A stretch of 41,870 bases of DNA from Candidatus Cloacimonetes bacterium HGW-Cloacimonetes-1 (GCA_002841975.1 PHBQ01000019.1:1-41870), one strand, 5' to 3'. Numbered from the stretch's first letter, positions 1 to 12,300 are shown. The notes: a model not told the origin generated them from the letters alone. Translations and numbers: made by a program.

Positions 1-777
1 GGCTTTATCAAAACCCATTAGACCCGTATAGCTGGATTTGGAACTGGGAACATAATCCTGAGTAAAGTCAAAATCTTCCCCACTCCTGTTATAATCCTCT
101 TCAATATCCTCAATCATCTTATAGGATATAGCTAAGTTTAGAGCATAGGTATTCATGGCCTGGCGTACTTCATCATCGACATTGGCAAGTAAGCATGCAA
201 TATCTGCGGAAGCTTGAACTAAAGCACCTACTTTTTTTAAATCGATGTATTTTAAGGTATTGATCTTCATTACCTTGCGCTTGTTCAAAAGATCAACTGC
301 CTGCCCCCCAATCAGCCCGTAAGTCTTTGTGTAGCCGGCTAATATTCGAGTGGCATGCAAACCCATTTTTTTGTCCGGAATGTCAGCTAAAGCCTCGAAT
401 GCTAATGTATATAGAGCATCACCTGCCAATATAGCGGTTGTGTTATCATAAAATTTGTGAACAGATTGTTTGGTCCGACGTTCTTTCACATTCATTAAAC
501 AAGGTAAATCATCATGAACTATTGAAGCGTTGTGCATGATCTCTACCGCACAAGCTGCAGGTATGATCGAGCTCAGCTGCTTATTCTTCTGGTAACCTTG
601 GAGCATTTCATAGATCGAGATCAACAGAAGAGGACGCCACCGCTTACCACTCGAGAAGACGGCATAGCTCATCGCCTCCTTGAGTTCCTCAGCATACTTT
701 TTGTCGAATGTTAAGTAATGCTTCAACCCGGCTTCAACGAGTTCAAGACGAGTCTCAAAATACTTCTGTATTAACAA
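1..777 (-). CDS. Polyprenyl synthetase family protein, divergent (partial, C-terminus off the window)
   Basis: An open frame of 259 codons runs from a TTG at 777 off the left edge. A Shine-Dalgarno-like GGGAG lies about 8 nt upstream, which decides the start. The translation shows the isoprenyl diphosphate synthase pattern: GKRWRP at residues 44-49, VHDDLP at 87-92, an AILAGDAL stretch about 25 residues later, and a GLIGGQAVDL stretch. The family condenses IPP with allylic diphosphates using two Mg-binding Asp-rich motifs. Both are altered here: the first reads DDLPCLM, so the third Asp is lost, and the second reads EDIEE (223-227) instead of DDxxD. The usual HKTG-type motif is also degraded (KKVG). 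Membership of the family is clear. Normal prenyltransferase activity is not; it may be a changed-function or regulatory paralogue. It has its own promoter at 826-854. Confidence 0.85.
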   Translation of the reverse strand, partial: MLIQKYFETRLELVEAGLKHYLTFDKKYAEELKEAMSYAVFSSGKRWRPLLLISIYEMLQGYQKNKQLSSIIPAACAVEIMHNASIVHDDLPCLMNVKERRTKQSVHKFYDNTTAILAGDALYTLAFEALADIPDKKMGLHATRILAGYTKTYGLIGGQAVDLLNKRKVMKINTLKYIDLKKVGALVQASADIACLLANVDDEVRQAMNTYALNLAISYKMIEDIEEDYNRSGEDFDFTQDYVPSSKSSYTGLMGFDKA

Positions 778-825
778 TGGTCTCTCCCTTTGAGAATTTA
801 TTGTTGGATTCAAAAAATCAGTATT

Positions 826-854
826 AATATAACAGAGCGGGTATTAACTGTCAA
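826..854 (-). promoter_or_regulatory. Sigma70-type promoter for the polyprenyl synthetase gene
   Basis: On the minus strand a perfect -35 TTGACA (854-849) is followed by a 17-nt spacer and a -10 TATATT (831-826). The predicted transcript would start near 819, about 40 nt before the TTG start at 777. The -35 lies directly after the stop codon of the upstream lipoprotein gene. Confidence 0.8.
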
Positions 855-855
855 G

Positions 856-1443
856 TCATTTGTTCATATTGGGCCTGGCGAAATAGATCATCGAACCGAA
901 TACGTAAAACTGGAGTCTATTCGCTTTTTGCAAATTGGGATTAAAGAATACGTATCCAATCTTGGTTGTCCCTGGTAGAATATCTCCAAAGGAGTAGTAT
1001 CCATTGATAAGATCAGAGACCACTTGCTGCTGATTTCCCCGGATGTCTGGTGTTGATTCCTGGCTAAACAGATCGTCGTATTGATTCAACAACATATCCT
1101 TTTGAACAGTCGATAGTATGTGTTGGAGCGGAATAGGATCAAATTGCATCCCCTCTGATATAGCCTTGATGTGTTTCGAGTCCAATGTTAATGATCTGTT
1201 TGAGGTATTTTTGATCCTGAGGTAAACGCTGAAAAACTTTGGCCGATAGCTCGATTGCGAGCCATACATAACTTGGGGACGGATAGCAATCAATAAGCTA
1301 TCCGTCCTCATCACAGCATATCCATCCTCGATTGTAGAGCCATTACCGGCTATAGGAATCAAGGAATTATTAGCGCAAGCAGTTAATACAATAAAAACTA
1401 CTGCTAATACAAATCTAATCTTCTTGAATTTCCTCTGTCTCAT
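856..1443 (-). CDS. Putative lipoprotein of unknown function
   Basis: A 195-residue protein with a lipoprotein signal: a basic N-terminus ([10 protein letters not shown]), a hydrophobic stretch, and a lipobox LTAC with Cys23. The frame can be extended upstream to 1494, but the start at 1443 places a normal signal peptide at the N-terminus and is preferred. No strong ribosome binding site is visible, so translation may be coupled to gyrA, whose last 29 bases it overlaps. After the Cys, the chain looks like a beta-rich domain (alternating hydrophobics, a [12 protein letters not shown] stretch typical of Ig-like extracellular folds such as DUF4352). I do not recognise the family with certainty. 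It is probably anchored in the inner or outer membrane facing the periplasm. Confidence 0.7.
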   Translation of the reverse strand: MRQRKFKKIRFVLAVVFIVLTACANNSLIPIAGNGSTIEDGYAVMRTDSLLIAIRPQVMYGSQSSYRPKFFSVYLRIKNTSNRSLTLDSKHIKAISEGMQFDPIPLQHILSTVQKDMLLNQYDDLFSQESTPDIRGNQQQVVSDLINGYYSFGDILPGTTKIGYVFFNPNLQKANRLQFYVFGSMIYFARPNMNK

Positions 1444-4036
1444 CCAATTCTTCATCTTCATCAATGATATCATTGTCCAATACATCGGCGTCATACTTAT
1501 CTACATCGTCGGATACTGGATGGACGGGAGCTTGCGCATCTTTGGTGAGCTCTTCCACTTCTTTATCGATTTCACTATCATCCGGCTCGGCAGGAACGTA
1601 TGTGATATCGTAAACCTTGTCTTTGCTAACAAGATTGATCAGACGTACACCTTGAGTGTTACGACTAATCACCGAGATATCTATAACTTTCTTACGGATT
1701 ATCATTCCGGCTTTTGTAATGATCATCAAGTCATCATTATCTTCCACCATCATCAATGAAGCCAAATGACCGTTACGAGCATTTGTTTTCAAAGTAATAA
1801 CACCCTTACTACCGCGACGTGTAGCTGTATATGAAGAGATAGGAGTACGTTTCCCAAAACCATTTTCACTCACGGCAAGAATTGTTTTCGTCTTCAAGAC
1901 ATCGGTTTCATTAAAATCTTCTTGCTTGATCACAGTCATGGAGATCACATAATCTTCATCACGTAGATTTATGCCGCGAACGCCCTGAGTAAAGCGTCCT
2001 GTTTCTCGAACGTCAGCTTCACTAAAGCGATTACAATAGCCATTATGTGTCGCCAGCAGGATATCATCTGTGCCGTCTGATACTCTTGCATCAATCAGCT
2101 CATCTCCATCTACCAATTTAATAGCCAAAATGCCACCATTGCGAGGACGAGAAAACGCAGGGACTGGACTCTTTTTGATCAATCCATTTCTTGTGCACAT
2201 GATGATATTTTGAGAATCGATAAACTTTTTGATAGTTACAAAGGCTTTAATCTTCTCATTTTCCTGGAATTGGACCAGGTTAACAATAGCCTTGCCTCTT
2301 GCAGTTCTTCCGACTTCAGGTACTTCATACACTTTCAGCCAGTAGCATCTTCCCAAATCGGTAAACAATAGAATATAGGAATGCGTTGATGCCACGAAGA
2401 CATATTGGGCAAAGTCTTCAGCCTTCAGGTTGGAACCGGATAGACCCCTACCGCCACGACCTTGTACCTTGTATGTGTCTACTGGTGTGCGCTTTACATA
2501 ACCATCTTTGGTAATGCTCACGACTACCAATTCATCGGCAACGAGATCTTCCATGTTAAAGTTTGAGCCAAAGGACTCAATGATCGAAGTCTTTCTGGGT
2601 CCTGCAAATTTATTGCGGATCTCTATGGTTTCATCTTTGATGATCTGCATCCGCAATTCACGCTTTTCCACAATCTCTCTGAGTCTGTTGATTGTAAGCA
2701 GCAGTTCACGGTATTCAGCTTCTATCTTCTCGCGTTCAAGTCCGGTCAATCTCTGCAGTCTCATTTCCAAAATGGCTTTGGCTTGAATTTCTGAGAGGCC
2801 AAATTTACTCTGTAACTGCTCACTTGCTTCCGGAGTGGTCTGTGAAGCCCGAATTGTGGCAATCACTTCATCCAGATTGTCCAGAGCTATACGATAACCT
2901 TCTAAGATATGCAGGCGGTCCTCGGCATTTCTCAGTTCAAACAAGGTGCGACGCAAGATCACATCGTGACGGAACTGGATAAAGTGCATTAACAGGGATT
3001 TGACATTTACTACCTGTGGGATTCCATCAATCAGACACAGATTGATCACACCAAAAGTGGATTGCAATTGTGAATATTTGTACAAGAGATTACGGACTAC
3101 TTGGGCATCATGATTCCGTTTCACTTGAATGATCAATCTCATTCCATCACGGCCGGATTCATCGCGTATATCGCTAATACCTTCGATTTTCTTATCTTTT
3201 ACAAGCTCCACAATTCTGTCTATGAGGAGTGTCTTGGTCAATTGATATGGGATCTCGCGGATGATGATTGTCTCTTGTTCATTATGATTCAATTCGATAT
3301 CGGCTTTTCCGCGTACGATTAAACGTCCCCTACCGGTTTCAAAATAGTCTCTCACTCCATCTGTTCCCAAGAGGAATCCACCTGTTGGAAAATCCGGTCC
3401 TTTGATATAGTTGAGCATATCAAGCGGTTCCAGATCTGGATTATCTATCAAAGCTATCATAGCATCACAGATTTCTCCGATATTGTGAGGAGGCATATTG
3501 GTTGCCATACCAACAGCGATACCGGAAGAACCGTTTATCATGAGGTTGGGGATGCGGCTGGGGAATACTTCAGGTTCTTTTCTGGTCTCATCATAGTTGG
3601 ATTTATAGTTGACTGTATCCTTATCCAATTCATCAAGCATTTCAATAGTGATTTTATGCAGTCGTGCTTCCGTATAACGCATTGCTGCAGGCGGATCACC
3701 ATCGATGGAGCCAAAGTTACCCTGACCATCAATAAGAGGATAACGCATATTCCACGGCTGCGCTAAGCGCACCAACGTAGGGTAAACCACCTGTTCGCCA
3801 TGTGGATGGTAGTTACCGGATGTATCACCGGCGATTTTTGCACATTTACGAAAATGGCCACCGGGATTCAAATTTAGTTCGTGCATTGCAAAAATAATAC
3901 GGCGTTGAGAAGGCTTCAGACCATCCCGGATATCGGGTAGAGCTCTCGCCACAATCACGCTCATGGAGTAATCCAAATAAGCCTGTTTGAGTTGATCTTC
4001 TATTTGAACATGGATTATTTTAGTGTTGTCGGACAT
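1415..4036 (-). CDS. gyrA: DNA gyrase subunit A
   Basis: 873 residues, the normal length for GyrA. It breaks and reseals DNA during negative supercoiling as an A2B2 complex with GyrB. The catalytic Tyr is Y121 in AAMRYTEAR, with R120 before it. The C-terminal beta-pinwheel carries a GyrA box (QGRGGRG), which separates it from ParC. The tail is strongly acidic (many Asp/Glu in the last 40 residues), as in GyrA proteins where it tunes supercoiling. In the quinolone-resistance region the sequence is [10 protein letters not shown], so the residues equivalent to E. coli Ser83 and Asp87 are Gln82 and Pro86. A strong ribosome binding site (GAGGAG) precedes the ATG, 18 nt after the gyrB stop, so the two are co-transcribed. 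Confidence 0.97.
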   Translation of the reverse strand: MSDNTKIIHVQIEDQLKQAYLDYSMSVIVARALPDIRDGLKPSQRRIIFAMHELNLNPGGHFRKCAKIAGDTSGNYHPHGEQVVYPTLVRLAQPWNMRYPLIDGQGNFGSIDGDPPAAMRYTEARLHKITIEMLDELDKDTVNYKSNYDETRKEPEVFPSRIPNLMINGSSGIAVGMATNMPPHNIGEICDAMIALIDNPDLEPLDMLNYIKGPDFPTGGFLLGTDGVRDYFETGRGRLIVRGKADIELNHNEQETIIIREIPYQLTKTLLIDRIVELVKDKKIEGISDIRDESGRDGMRLIIQVKRNHDAQVVRNLLYKYSQLQSTFGVINLCLIDGIPQVVNVKSLLMHFIQFRHDVILRRTLFELRNAEDRLHILEGYRIALDNLDEVIATIRASQTTPEASEQLQSKFGLSEIQAKAILEMRLQRLTGLEREKIEAEYRELLLTINRLREIVEKRELRMQIIKDETIEIRNKFAGPRKTSIIESFGSNFNMEDLVADELVVVSITKDGYVKRTPVDTYKVQGRGGRGLSGSNLKAEDFAQYVFVASTHSYILLFTDLGRCYWLKVYEVPEVGRTARGKAIVNLVQFQENEKIKAFVTIKKFIDSQNIIMCTRNGLIKKSPVPAFSRPRNGGILAIKLVDGDELIDARVSDGTDDILLATHNGYCNRFSEADVRETGRFTQGVRGINLRDEDYVISMTVIKQEDFNETDVLKTKTILAVSENGFGKRTPISSYTATRRGSKGVITLKTNARNGHLASLMMVEDNDDLMIITKAGMIIRKKVIDISVISRNTQGVRLINLVSKDKVYDITYVPAEPDDSEIDKEVEELTKDAQAPVHPVSDDVDKYDADVLDNDIIDEDEELDETEEIQED

Positions 4037-4054
4037 CTATCTTCTTCTCCTCTT

Positions 4055-5956
<1,902 letters not shown>

Positions 5957-6046
5957 CTATTATCTCCTAGTCATTTATGATACTATTTAAGCCGATCTGT
6001 TCTAGAACTGCACAATGCGCAGATCTAATTTTCTTTATCTGGTTGC

Positions 6047-6075
6047 AAAATAAAATGATAGCGGTTTTTTGTCAA
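6047..6075 (-). promoter_or_regulatory. Sigma70-type promoter for gyrB-gyrA
   Basis: On the minus strand a -35 TTGACA (6075-6070), a 17-nt spacer and a -10 TATTTT (6052-6047). Transcription would start near 6040, leaving a leader of about 87 nt before gyrB. Confidence 0.7.
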
Positions 6076-6227
6076 GAATTTTAGTCACTTATTTCACGTT
6101 TATAATCACCATATTTTGCAGTGGGTTACAGCATGCTATAATCATGATGTTTTTTCTGTTTTTACATATTGGATTGAGGTACATCATTGCTTTGATAATT
6201 GAGTTGTGGATTCGGGATGCTTCTCAC

Positions 6228-6306
6228 GTGCTTCCGGGCTCACACGAGGGCTTCACGAGGGGATCACGAGAGTATCACCCGGGACAGAAGTAAGTAACAT
6301 AATAGC
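6228..6306 (+). repeat. Intergenic 11-bp-period repeat element, copy A
   Basis: Three consecutive 11-bp units: GGGCTTCACGA (6248-6258), GGGGATCACGA (6259-6269) and GAGTATCACCC (6270-6280), then GGG. A looser unit precedes them (6236-6247). CCGGG before and CCCGG after the units could pair. It shares units and flanks (TGCTTCC before, AGTAAG after) with copies near 21600 and 38910. It lies upstream of gyrB. Confidence 0.75.
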
Positions 6307-6449
6307 TGCATCCAAAGCGTCATTTCAGGGATTACAGAGCATTGCCAATTAGTGGAGGGTGAGGGATTGATATTAATTATGCTCGTTTAACCCGGCGTAA
6401 AAAAGCCATATTCCATCACTTTTTTATGCATGTAACAGTCTTAGGTAAT

Positions 6450-6481
6450 AAAAAAAAGGCTCGATGCGCAAACATCGAGCC
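6450..6481 (-). terminator. Rho-independent terminator after the porE-like gene
   Basis: On the minus strand, GGCTCGATG and CATCGAGCC form a perfect 9-bp stem with a 6-nt loop, followed by eight T residues (A-run at 6450-6457 on the plus strand). It lies about 20 nt past the stop codon at 6502 and would end the giant-protein/PorV/PorE transcript. Confidence 0.93.
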
Positions 6482-6501
6482 ATATCTAGATTACTGATTT
6501 G

Positions 6502-8328
6502 TTATTCTACTACTTTGACCTCGACTCTGCGATTCAAAATCCTGCCCTCAGGAGTACCATTATCTGCTATAGGAGCTGTAAGCCCCATTCCTTTGAATGT
6601 CAGTCTTTCAGGTTCTACATCCTTAGATAGCAAGTATTCAACGACGGACTTTGCCCGACGCTCGGAGAGCTTGAGATTGTACTTAGCTGTTCCGATATTA
6701 CAGGTGTGCCCTGATACTTCGATTTTGATTTCCGGATTGTTGATCATTGATAATACAATATCATTTAATACTGGATAGGAACTCTCTAATATGACAGCAC
6801 TATCAAATTCATATTGAACATTATTGAAGACAAAGACCTTCTTCACGACCATTTTTTGCAGTTCGAAATTGATCTCAACTGTGGTAGAATCATCAGTGGG
6901 ATAAAACTCTTTTGAACTGATGAAATAACCATCTTTATTCACGGTTACCACATATTTATCTGCGTATGGCAATGTGATGTCGAATCTACCATTATTGTCT
7001 GTACCTGTTACATCACGATAGCTGTTTTCATCAATGTCATAATTGAAAATAACATCTGCCATTATAGGATTTCTGTCCTCATCAGTGATTCTTCCGGTGA
7101 ATCGAATGGGAGACTTGGTAGGTTTCTTCTGTGCAATAACATCTGTTTCATCAAATACTGTCTTCTTGTCACCGGTTGTCTTATCAACGATCAAATATTC
7201 CCGGGGAGCGTATACAAGATTCAGTGCAAATAGATTTTCGAAACCTTCCGCTTGACGGTCTGTGCTAAAAATTGCTTCGTTAGTGTTCTTGATGTGATAG
7301 TAGTAACGATCATTTTTGATGGAATTAATCGGTAAACCCAAGTTTTCGGGAATAGACCAATCCGTCCAGTTATCACCGATTTTAACGGCCTTAAAGATGT
7401 CGTAGCCGCCAAATCCAACATGGTTGTCGGATGCAAAGAACAGAGTTTTGCCATCCCAATCCAAAAATGGGGTTTGTTCGTTTCCAACTGTATTGATCAT
7501 GGGACCCAGATTGATCGGTTCTTGCCATTCGCCATCCAGCTTTGAGCTGACATAAATATCGGTTCCACCAATACCGTCAGGACGGGAAGAAACAAAAAAC
7601 AACAACTGATCTTCATAGCACATCGGTTGTAATTCGACCTGAGTAGTGTTTAATCTCTGAATTGGTTTGGGGTTATCCCATTTACCGGAGTAAGTGCTCG
7701 TGTACAAGTCACCATCAATCTTGCCCCGTTCATAATTACCAAAGACATAGGCAGTATTTCCATCTGGAGTGATTGAGCCTATGGTTTCGTTTTTGTCGGT
7801 ACTGAGTTCTGTAACCAACTGTGGTTTGCTCCAAGTATTGTTTAGTTTCTCGGAACGATAGATGTTTTCCTTATCGTATCTGGAAGGACGCAGGGATGTA
7901 AAGTACATATACTTTTTATCCGGACTGACGATTGCGCCATAATCAGAATTACGGCTGTTGAGGTACGATGGCATTTCTCGCATAGTGATCTTCTCGAATA
8001 TCAAGTACTGTCTATCCATAATCTCCAGATAGTTTTTGACTTCATGAGAATACTTCGAGTCTTTCGAACCAACGTATTTATTTAGCCATATCCTGGCGTT
8101 GACTGTATCAGCAACGGCAATATTCAAACGTCCCAGCCAGTAGAAATATTCAGGAACGGAGCCATTGGCTGCCTTGTCTGCACTTTTAAAAGAATGGATT
8201 GCATCAGTGTAATCACCACGTTGATAAAACTCTATGCCATCCAGAGCATAACGCTCTCCTTGGAGTCCTATCCCGGCAAGGCTTGCTACCGTCAGTAGCA
8301 AGCCCAGAACGATTAATACATACTTCAT
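6502..8328 (-). CDS. PorE-like OmpA-family protein (TPR, PD40 propeller, carboxypeptidase-regulatory-like domain, OmpA C-terminal)
   Basis: 608 residues, ATG preceded by AAGGAGA. Domains in order: an N-terminal hydrophobic signal, a TPR-like helical part (about 25-110), a propeller with PD40-type repeats (for example FVSSRPDGIGGTDIY and FASDNHVGFGGYDIF; about 120-375), a carboxypeptidase-regulatory-like beta domain (about 405-490), and an OmpA-type peptidoglycan-binding domain (about 500-608, ending NRRVEVKVVE). This order matches PorE of the Bacteroidota type IX secretion system, which sits in the periplasm or outer membrane and binds peptidoglycan. The last gene of the giant-protein operon, 27 nt after the PorV-like gene, it is followed by a terminator. 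The peptidoglycan motif reads GHTCNIG, with Cys543 where GHTDNIG-type motifs have Asp. Other proteins with PD40 and OmpA domains exist, so the T9SS role is an inference. Confidence 0.85.
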   Translation of the reverse strand: MKYVLIVLGLLLTVASLAGIGLQGERYALDGIEFYQRGDYTDAIHSFKSADKAANGSVPEYFYWLGRLNIAVADTVNARIWLNKYVGSKDSKYSHEVKNYLEIMDRQYLIFEKITMREMPSYLNSRNSDYGAIVSPDKKYMYFTSLRPSRYDKENIYRSEKLNNTWSKPQLVTELSTDKNETIGSITPDGNTAYVFGNYERGKIDGDLYTSTYSGKWDNPKPIQRLNTTQVELQPMCYEDQLLFFVSSRPDGIGGTDIYVSSKLDGEWQEPINLGPMINTVGNEQTPFLDWDGKTLFFASDNHVGFGGYDIFKAVKIGDNWTDWSIPENLGLPINSIKNDRYYYHIKNTNEAIFSTDRQAEGFENLFALNLVYAPREYLIVDKTTGDKKTVFDETDVIAQKKPTKSPIRFTGRITDEDRNPIMADVIFNYDIDENSYRDVTGTDNNGRFDITLPYADKYVVTVNKDGYFISSKEFYPTDDSTTVEINFELQKMVVKKVFVFNNVQYEFDSAVILESSYPVLNDIVLSMINNPEIKIEVSGHTCNIGTAKYNLKLSERRAKSVVEYLLSKDVEPERLTFKGMGLTAPIADNGTPEGRILNRRVEVKVVE

Positions 8329-8355
8329 ATCAATATCTCCTTTGATTCCACTTCA

Positions 8356-9330
8356 TTAGAAGCGGAGAATCATCGAGACGATATGATCGTCGTTAAAGAT
8401 ATCGTGGTTATTAATTCTATAGGCATAATCCAATTGCAGGTTACGAAGCTTCAAACCAGTACCAACAGAGAAACGTCCATCATTAAATCCCAGGCGGACA
8501 CCAGTCTGAGCGTTGGAAAGAACATCCTGCCACGTGTTACGTTCTTTAACGGAAACTACTGAAAGCTTTGAATTTGCTTCCGTATCCTTACCGATGGAAG
8601 TCCAATACTCTGCGCCAATCGCAAAAACCGGATCTTCAGATTTTTCCATCTTCACATCACCGGCCAGTGTAATTCCCAAAAATGGGTAAGCTGCAACCCC
8701 TAATGAGAGCTGGTATGGAATGGCATCTCCATCTATAGAGCCATACGCATCGCGAATCATGAGACCAGCGACTAAGTACTGATTGATATCATACTTGGCT
8801 CCCAGATCAAGGCCAAACCCGGATTTTGTCTCACCATCCATCATGGACAGATAGACTTTGGGAGTGATCCCATACTGGATATTCCACATCTGATTTGCAT
8901 AGCTAAGGCCAATGTTGTGTTCATTGTGATTGAAGAAACCTGTCGGCTGGTCCTGATCTGTAAATCCTTCGATATCATCAACAGTGGCATTAACCCAGTT
9001 GAGGGCTAAAGAACCAAAGCTGTATCTTCTCCCGAAGGCTGCATATTTGAAGCTGCGATCGTATCCCATTTTCAGATTATACATTGATGCAAATTCAATA
9101 TCTTTGATGTTGTAAAGTCCGGCCGGATTCCAATATGCGGCAGTGATATCACCGGTAGTAGCTGTACCGGCATCTCCCATTGCCATTATTCTGGCGCCTA
9201 TACCCATACGGATATAGGCGGCACCTGAATTGTTATCTTGGGCATAGATAGCTGTAACAGCTATCAACAATAATGCTATGATCAATATCTTTCTCATGCT
9301 AACACCGTTTTTTCTGTTTATCTTCTTCAT
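8356..9330 (-). CDS. PorV/PorQ-family outer-membrane beta-barrel protein
   Basis: 324 residues. After a signal peptide (cleavage likely after ...AIYAQ) comes the PorV-family N-terminal pattern (AAYIRMGIGARIMAMGDAG, then AAYWNPAGL). The rest alternates like a beta barrel and ends in Phe, as expected for insertion by the BAM machinery. In T9SS bacteria PorV carries cargo from the translocon to the attachment complex, and PorQ binds PorZ. The start at 9330 is favoured over the internal ATG at 9297, because GGGGAGG lies 5 nt before 9330 and overlaps the stop of the giant gene; the internal ATG has no binding site. The coupling with the giant gene suggests it serves that protein. PorV and PorQ cannot be told apart here. 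Confidence 0.8.
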   Translation of the reverse strand: MKKINRKNGVSMRKILIIALLLIAVTAIYAQDNNSGAAYIRMGIGARIMAMGDAGTATTGDITAAYWNPAGLYNIKDIEFASMYNLKMGYDRSFKYAAFGRRYSFGSLALNWVNATVDDIEGFTDQDQPTGFFNHNEHNIGLSYANQMWNIQYGITPKVYLSMMDGETKSGFGLDLGAKYDINQYLVAGLMIRDAYGSIDGDAIPYQLSLGVAAYPFLGITLAGDVKMEKSEDPVFAIGAEYWTSIGKDTEANSKLSVVSVKERNTWQDVLSNAQTGVRLGFNDGRFSVGTGLKLRNLQLDYAYRINNHDIFNDDHIVSMILRF

Positions 9331-9341
9331 TTTATCCTCCC

Positions 9342-12300
9342 CTACTTCACAGCAATCTTGATTACTTTTTCGGAACGGTTAATACCATCATTGGCCACAA
9401 TTCTGGCAAAATAGGTTCCCCGTGCCACCTTTACCCCACCTGAGGTTTTGAGGTCCCACGGAATTTCAATTAAGTTTGCACTGGTCGTTGGGACAGTGAG
9501 TGTCTGTACTTTCTTACCTGCAAAATCATAGATCGAAACACTGATTTGCACGTTGTCGTTCCTAGAAAGTACTAACTTGATTTTACATGAAGTAATCGCA
9601 GGATTTGGATAAACGTGAGACACATCACTAATCGTCAAATCTTGGGATTGATACTCAATCGTTGTTGTCATACTGGGGTTACTCTCTATTCCATTATAGA
9701 TAGCTGTAACATAGTATTGGTATGATTGATTGTTCAGAATTGCATAATCATCATAATAATACAGCGAATCCTGAGTTGCAACAATCGGAGAGGTGTTCAT
9801 TTTTACAAATTGAGTTTCGCCAATTCTTCTACGATATACATTGAAGCTGTCTAATGTTCTGGTGGCTATAGGTGAGTTCCATATCACGCGAATATATCCG
9901 GAATATGTAAAGGCACGAACATTGATGGGCAAGAGTAGCACCGAATAAGTGCCGGTAACTATACCACTTGAAACCCAGTCCTGTTTGAATGCTTTGGCTT
10001 TTACAGTATAGTCGTAGATCAATTCCGGGATCTCAATTCCTTCAGTATAGATCGGAGATGTTTCGAGAGGATCACTTCCATCCAAGGTGTAACGTATCGT
10101 CGCACCGAGAGTGGTAGTTTGGATCAACAGCTCGAATGATTCCGAATAGATACCATCTGCATGAGATAGCGTCGGATCTGCGACAGTTCCGGTGATAGTG
10201 TAGACGGCGGTTTGAACGTCACTTGCTACCCAGTTCTCGGCAAAACCTTTGATCTTCAGAGTTGTAATAGTATCTAAGGCAAAGACCAAAGGATCGGTAT
10301 AGGACAGCGATTGAACGGTGGGATCCGTTCCGTCTATAGTGTATCGAATGACGGCATTAGTCGGCAGTGTAGCCGGAGCAATTTGCACTGTTTGAGCCGT
10401 GGTATAAATACCGGGCAGTACGTTGAATGGATTTATTTGCAATGTCACTTGTCCTGTCACACTGTAGGTGGCAGAAATCGTTTCACTGGGAATCCAATTT
10501 GCACTAAATGCTTTGGCTTTGATGACCATGCTCGCAGTGTTCAATGGGATCTCAATTGGAGCAGTGTAGATTGCAGAAGTCTCATCGGGCTCACTGCCAT
10601 CAGTTGTATAGTGGACTGTGGATGCGGATGGGAACGGAGCAGCAGAGATCGCCACACTTTGTGCAACAGTATAAATACCGGCAGCAGGTGTGAATTGATT
10701 TCCTGTCCAGGAGACCTGGCCCGTAATCGTATAATCTGCGGTGTAGACTGGGCTTGGTATCCAGTCTGTTTTAAACGCTCTCACCTTGATAGAGGTTTGA
10801 GTATTGATCGCGAGTTCTATTGCTGATGTATATAGCGCAGAGCTTGCAGTTGGATCCGTTCCGTCTGTGGTATAGCGCAGTTGTGAGCCAGCAGGCTGGG
10901 TTGTAGTATTAAGTGTCACAAACTGAGCAGCTTGATACAAGCCGGCAGCAGGTGTGAATACTGGATCGGCAATACTGACTTGGCCTGTTACAGTATAGGC
11001 TGCAGTATGGATTGTACTAGGCAACCAATTATTCAGATATGCTCGTGCCCGAATCACTACAGATGTATTCACTCCGATACTAATAGGAGTGGTATAAATC
11101 GGTGAAGTGTTATTGGGGTCAGAGCCATCCATAGTGTAGTGTATTACAGCACCCGTAGGTACCGTTGTTGAATTTATAGACACAGTTTGTGCTGATGTAT
11201 AGAGTCCAGCAGCAGGTGAGAAATATGGTGCGGACATCTGTACTGTTCCGGTTGTTGTATATATCCCGGTATAGGTCAAGCTCGGTGTCCAGTCGGTTTT
11301 GAAGGCTTTGACTTTGACAGTCATGTTAGTATTCAAAGCTAAGCTGATCGGACCGGTATAGAGCTGAGACGTTGTGGTTGGTTCCGTACCATCTAAGGTA
11401 TAGCGTACATTTGCATCCTGAGGAGTCGGGAACGCTATTGTAATATTCTGAGCCGTAGTGTATACGCCAGGAGTAGGAGAGAATACCGTTGCAGGGAATT
11501 CTACTGTTCCGGTGACATTGTAGGTTTGTTGAGTAATGCCACTGGTGACCCATCCGGCTTTATAAGCTATGGCCTTGATAGTCATTGAAGTATTGAGCGG
11601 AACTATGATAGCCGATGAATACGCTGGGGAAGCATCGGTTGGATTGCTGCCATCAGTTGTGTATCGGATCGTGGTTCCAGCAGTGGTAGTTGAGAGATTT
11701 ACGCTCTGAACATTTTGGAATGTTCCACCCAGAGGGTTAAACACTACATCAGCAACGACTCCAGTAATCTCGTAAGATTCCATTATAATCGCACTGCTAA
11801 GCCATCCTGTTTTATAAGCAATAGCTTTTACAGTTTGCGACGAGTTGATTGTTATCGGAGCCGTGTACAATGTTCCGTCAGTAGGAGATGGATTTGTTCC
11901 ATTTGTAGTATAACGAATCTGAGCTCCGGGAGTACTGACGTTCAATGTCAGTGACTGCCCGCTGGTATAAATCCCTGATACTATAGAGAACATAGGATTC
12001 AACACTTGCAAATTATAAACAGCTGTTGCTACTTCAGAATTTATCCAATCGGTCTTGAAAGCTATTGCCTTCAATGTGGTATTAGCAGTAATCGCCACAG
12101 GTACAGTATAAAGTGTTCCTGTGGTTGGAGTGGGATCGGTTCCATTTGTAGTATACCGAATCGATGCGTCCCCCGGGAATGATGTAATACCAACCAATTG
12201 ATCAGTGTTATATGTTCCTGCAATGGGATTGAAGATCGGATTGGCGACAGCACCATTAATCGCATATACAGAGCTAACAACAGGGGATGAGTTCCATCCT

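Noticed and set aside
1443-1494. Longer lipoprotein starting at 1494
   Set aside because: It would put 17 extra residues before the signal peptide and deepen the overlap with gyrA.
1415-4036. ParC (topoisomerase IV) instead of GyrA
   Set aside because: A GyrA box (QGRGGRG), the acidic tail and the adjacent gyrB support gyrase.
6248-6283. CRISPR-like array
   Set aside because: The 11-bp units are direct neighbours without spacers, only three per locus, and no cas genes occur.
9297-9330. Internal ATG at 9297 as the start of the PorV-like gene
   Set aside because: No ribosome binding site before it, while GGGGAGG stands in front of 9330.
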